64,000 nt of DNA. It comes from Pithys albifrons albifrons (lineage: Eukaryota; Chordata; Aves; Passeriformes; Thamnophilidae). The stretch lies in NCBI RefSeq assembly GCF_047495875.1, contig NC_092466.1, positions 17,170,561 through 17,234,560 on the forward strand. The letters run 5' to 3'. Shown in pieces: positions 61,837-64,000 of the stretch. A program made the translations under genes and the position numbers. Positions within the stretch are counted from its first letter, which is position 1. The number at the start of each line of letters is the position of its first letter. A model generated the notes under the pieces. The model saw nothing but the letters and a program-made list of their open reading frames with translations. It was not told the DNA's origin and searched no databases.

Positions 61837-63531
61837 CAGTAGTTAATTTGTGGTTCTGCAGTGCTCCAACGCTGTGGTGACTGGGGCTGTTTGTGAGCAC
61901 AGAGGGACTCTTTAAGAAAGAAACCAAAATGATAACACTTTTTAAGCATAGAATTTGGTTTTGTTTCCCCAAGTTATTATCTTTATCTTGTTTTAACCTG
62001 CTGGAGAACAAGCTGTTGTGTTTGTTTCTGGAGATGGATCTCAGTCCTAAGCAGCTCTGTGTGTGTGTGTGTGTGTCTGTGTTGTGGCAGTGTCACTCCT
62101 GGCCAGCTAAACTGGGACAGGATGTGCCAGACAGCCCACCTTCAGTGGGGTTCACACAGGGATTCCCTGAAGATGTATTGTTTTCAGTAAGACATTCATA
62201 AAGTGTTGTTTGTTTGGTTGGGTTTTTTCTGTAAGACCTAAGGTTTGCAAATCTTGAACAACAAGGATACTATTGCTTTTATCCAGCAGTGTGAGTTACT
62301 GGGCAGTGCATGTGCATGCTGTATGTCTGGCTCCAAGCTGAGGTGGGGAGGAAGGATATGACCCTAAGCTTAGAGATCCTGGCTCCATAGATCAACTTAT
62401 CATTTCACATAACCAGTTTCTGATGACCCCCTGTGACTCTGCACATACAGGGCTGTATTCCCAGATGCACAAGAGAATGGTGCACTTGAAAGATGAGACA
62501 TAACTGACTGTCTGAAGGGTAGCTGCAGGTCTAACTAACCTTGGCTGCAGTTAATGATCTGAAGATTATGCTTGTTAGGCTGGGGAGTGGTGAATCAATT
62601 CACTTGCCAGTTTTAATGAAGGACTTTTGCTCTCTAGAACCTCTGTTTCTATAAATGAATAGAATAAGTGTAGCACAGAGCCAGGTGTTGGAAAGGATTT
62701 TTCAGCACTACAGAAATCTTCAGCTATTACATTAAGACCACTTCAAGTTCCATGGTCCTTCTTCAGTCAAAAAATATTAGGAGGCATGATGTAGCTTATC
62801 ATATCATTATGGCTGGTAGGTATGAACAGCCAATTATTTACATATTACCTCTTTTCACAATTTGACACGTTGAACATGCTGCAAGATTTCATGAGTCAAA
62901 TTTTTGAAAGGACTAAATAAGTACAAAAATTAAAATATTTAATCCTGGATTTGGCATATGTGCCCTTAATTAGAGATGCAAACCATACAAACAAAACTAT
63001 TTGCAGCAAGCTACTCAGCAGAACACATTGCAAAAGAAAGCCTTGCAAGTAATTAGATTCCCAGAAAAAAATTTCATCACAGCTGCCTCAGCAGCTGTCA
63101 GATGCCAGTTCAAAAAAGACAAGTATCGAAGTTTATTACAACATTGCTAAGGAATGGCTTAAATATCGTCTTCTCCATTGTGCTTAATAGGATCCCAGAC
63201 TTTTAAAATTTATTCTCAAGCAAATGGCTAAGCTCTTTATTAGGTAGCTGCTGTGCTCACTGATAGTCATTTGTCTTCACCATTAGACAATGGCTAAGCT
63301 TTGAATCATAGCTATGTACCTGTGCAAATATATTACCATGATACAGGTACTATAATATTCTATTTTTAAATTTTCACATTATTGTCTGCTTTTATATTGT
63401 GATCTTTGATAAACCGTCTACAATCAGAACATTTTTATGCAGTGTGAGTTTAGATAAAAAGGGTGAAGTTGAGCTCAAAGGCATTTTCATTGCCGTATGC
63501 ACTAAGGATGAATGAAAGATTACTTTGAACT
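61837..63531. other. Intergenic between SINE and gag-like frame
   Basis: No gene. A TG dinucleotide repeat lies at about 62058-62076. No long terminal repeat could be identified by eye. Confidence 0.6.
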
Positions 63532-64000
63532 TTATCTCTCCCTCACGCTTGACAACAGTCGCCGCCAGAGGCTGAGAGTTTCCTGTCTCTTTCCAATGCC
63601 CTGATCAATGACAACATCTCGAGACAGGGATCCCAGCTGCCTTGCCTCACTCCCATCTAGAATTGTATCATTGGCTGCAGCATCCCAGATTCGAAGTAGC
63701 CAGGTCAAGATGGACTCATTTGCCTGTCGTGTGAACTCTCTCCGGAGCTCACGCAGCTCTCCCAGGGATAGGGACCGGGTGATTATTTCTGGCTCCATTT
63801 CTTCTGCTTGAGATGAAGGTCCTGACTCTTCCTCGTCATGCACTATACGAACTGATTTGGTCTTTGATTTTCTTTTCTGGACAGGGGCAACTGCTATCGG
63901 TTTCTGTTGTCCTTCTGGCTCCTCCATGGTCTGGGTGGACATGGTGCTGGTTGATGTATCTCTCTTCCTCTCTGGCTCCTCCATGGTCTGGGTGGACATG
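63532..64000 (-). mobile_element. Endogenous retrovirus-like gag fragment, open to window edge
   Basis: A minus-strand frame of at least 155 codons runs in from beyond the window and stops with TAA at 63534..63532. Its N-terminal part has two copies of MSTQTMEEPE in a 19-residue tandem unit. A Lys/Arg-rich and acidic linker follows, then a block with SLGELRELRREF, LTWLLRIWD, ARQLGSLSRD and LSLWRRLLSSVRER. This Trp/Arg/Leu-rich block resembles gag-like proteins of avian endogenous retroviruses, recognised from memory. The frame stops directly after it. No protease, polymerase or LTR is visible, so this is a partial, probably relic copy. An exapted host gene is less likely but not excluded. Confidence 0.65.
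63914..64000 (-). repeat. 57-bp tandem duplication inside gag-like frame
   Basis: The same 30 bases occur at 63914..63943 and 63971..64000, an exact 57-base period that keeps the frame and gives the MSTQTMEEPE repeat. The array may continue past the window. Confidence 0.95.

Noticed and set aside
31766..63531. First exons of EXOC6, the expected next gene
   Set aside because: No exon matching an exocyst subunit could be seen; it probably lies beyond the window.

Overview
This is vertebrate nuclear DNA: split genes with GT-AG introns, long AT-rich gene-poor stretches, CpG islands and CR1-type repeats. It points to a bird, most likely a passerine. The 3' part of KIF11 is followed on the same strand by complete HHEX, the gene order I know from amniotes (KIF11-HHEX-EXOC6). 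CR1 fragments occur on both strands. Near 61.7 kb there is a SINE with a tRNA-Ile-like head and a CR1-like tail, the structure described for the passerine family TguSINE1. Nothing prokaryotic is present.

Layout. 1-6.3 kb: the last eight coding exons of KIF11 (mitotic kinesin-5/Eg5), its stop codon and 3' UTR; the motor domain lies upstream of the window. 6.3-22.9 kb: intergenic DNA with no gene I can support, holding an ancient CR1 fragment and a small minisatellite. 22.9-28.1 kb: CpG-rich DNA around the HHEX promoter, interrupted by an AT-rich block (23.7-25.2 kb) that looks like candidate regulatory DNA. 26.48-31.76 kb: HHEX, four exons, 279 codons, with 3' UTR and poly(A) signal. 31.8-34.7 kb: more CpG islands and motif-dense sequence without a credible gene. 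34.7-63.5 kb: a gene desert with old CR1 and L2/MIR-like relics, the SINE and scattered palindromes. 63.5-64 kb: a gag-like open frame on the minus strand, part of an endogenous retrovirus-like element that runs off the window.

How the parts relate. KIF11 builds the bipolar spindle. HHEX is a homeodomain repressor used in anterior endoderm, liver, pancreas, blood and endothelium. They are neighbours rather than a pathway. Most non-coding sequence is probably HHEX regulatory landscape or neutral spacer. The best leads for something undescribed are regulatory: an ETS/GATA/Myb motif cluster in HHEX intron 1, an inverted homeodomain-site pair in intron 3, an endoderm-type motif cluster 2-3 kb past the gene, and a 27-base near-perfect palindrome with related half-sites nearby. 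I see no new protein system. Motif and conservation statements are by eye, without alignment or database search.
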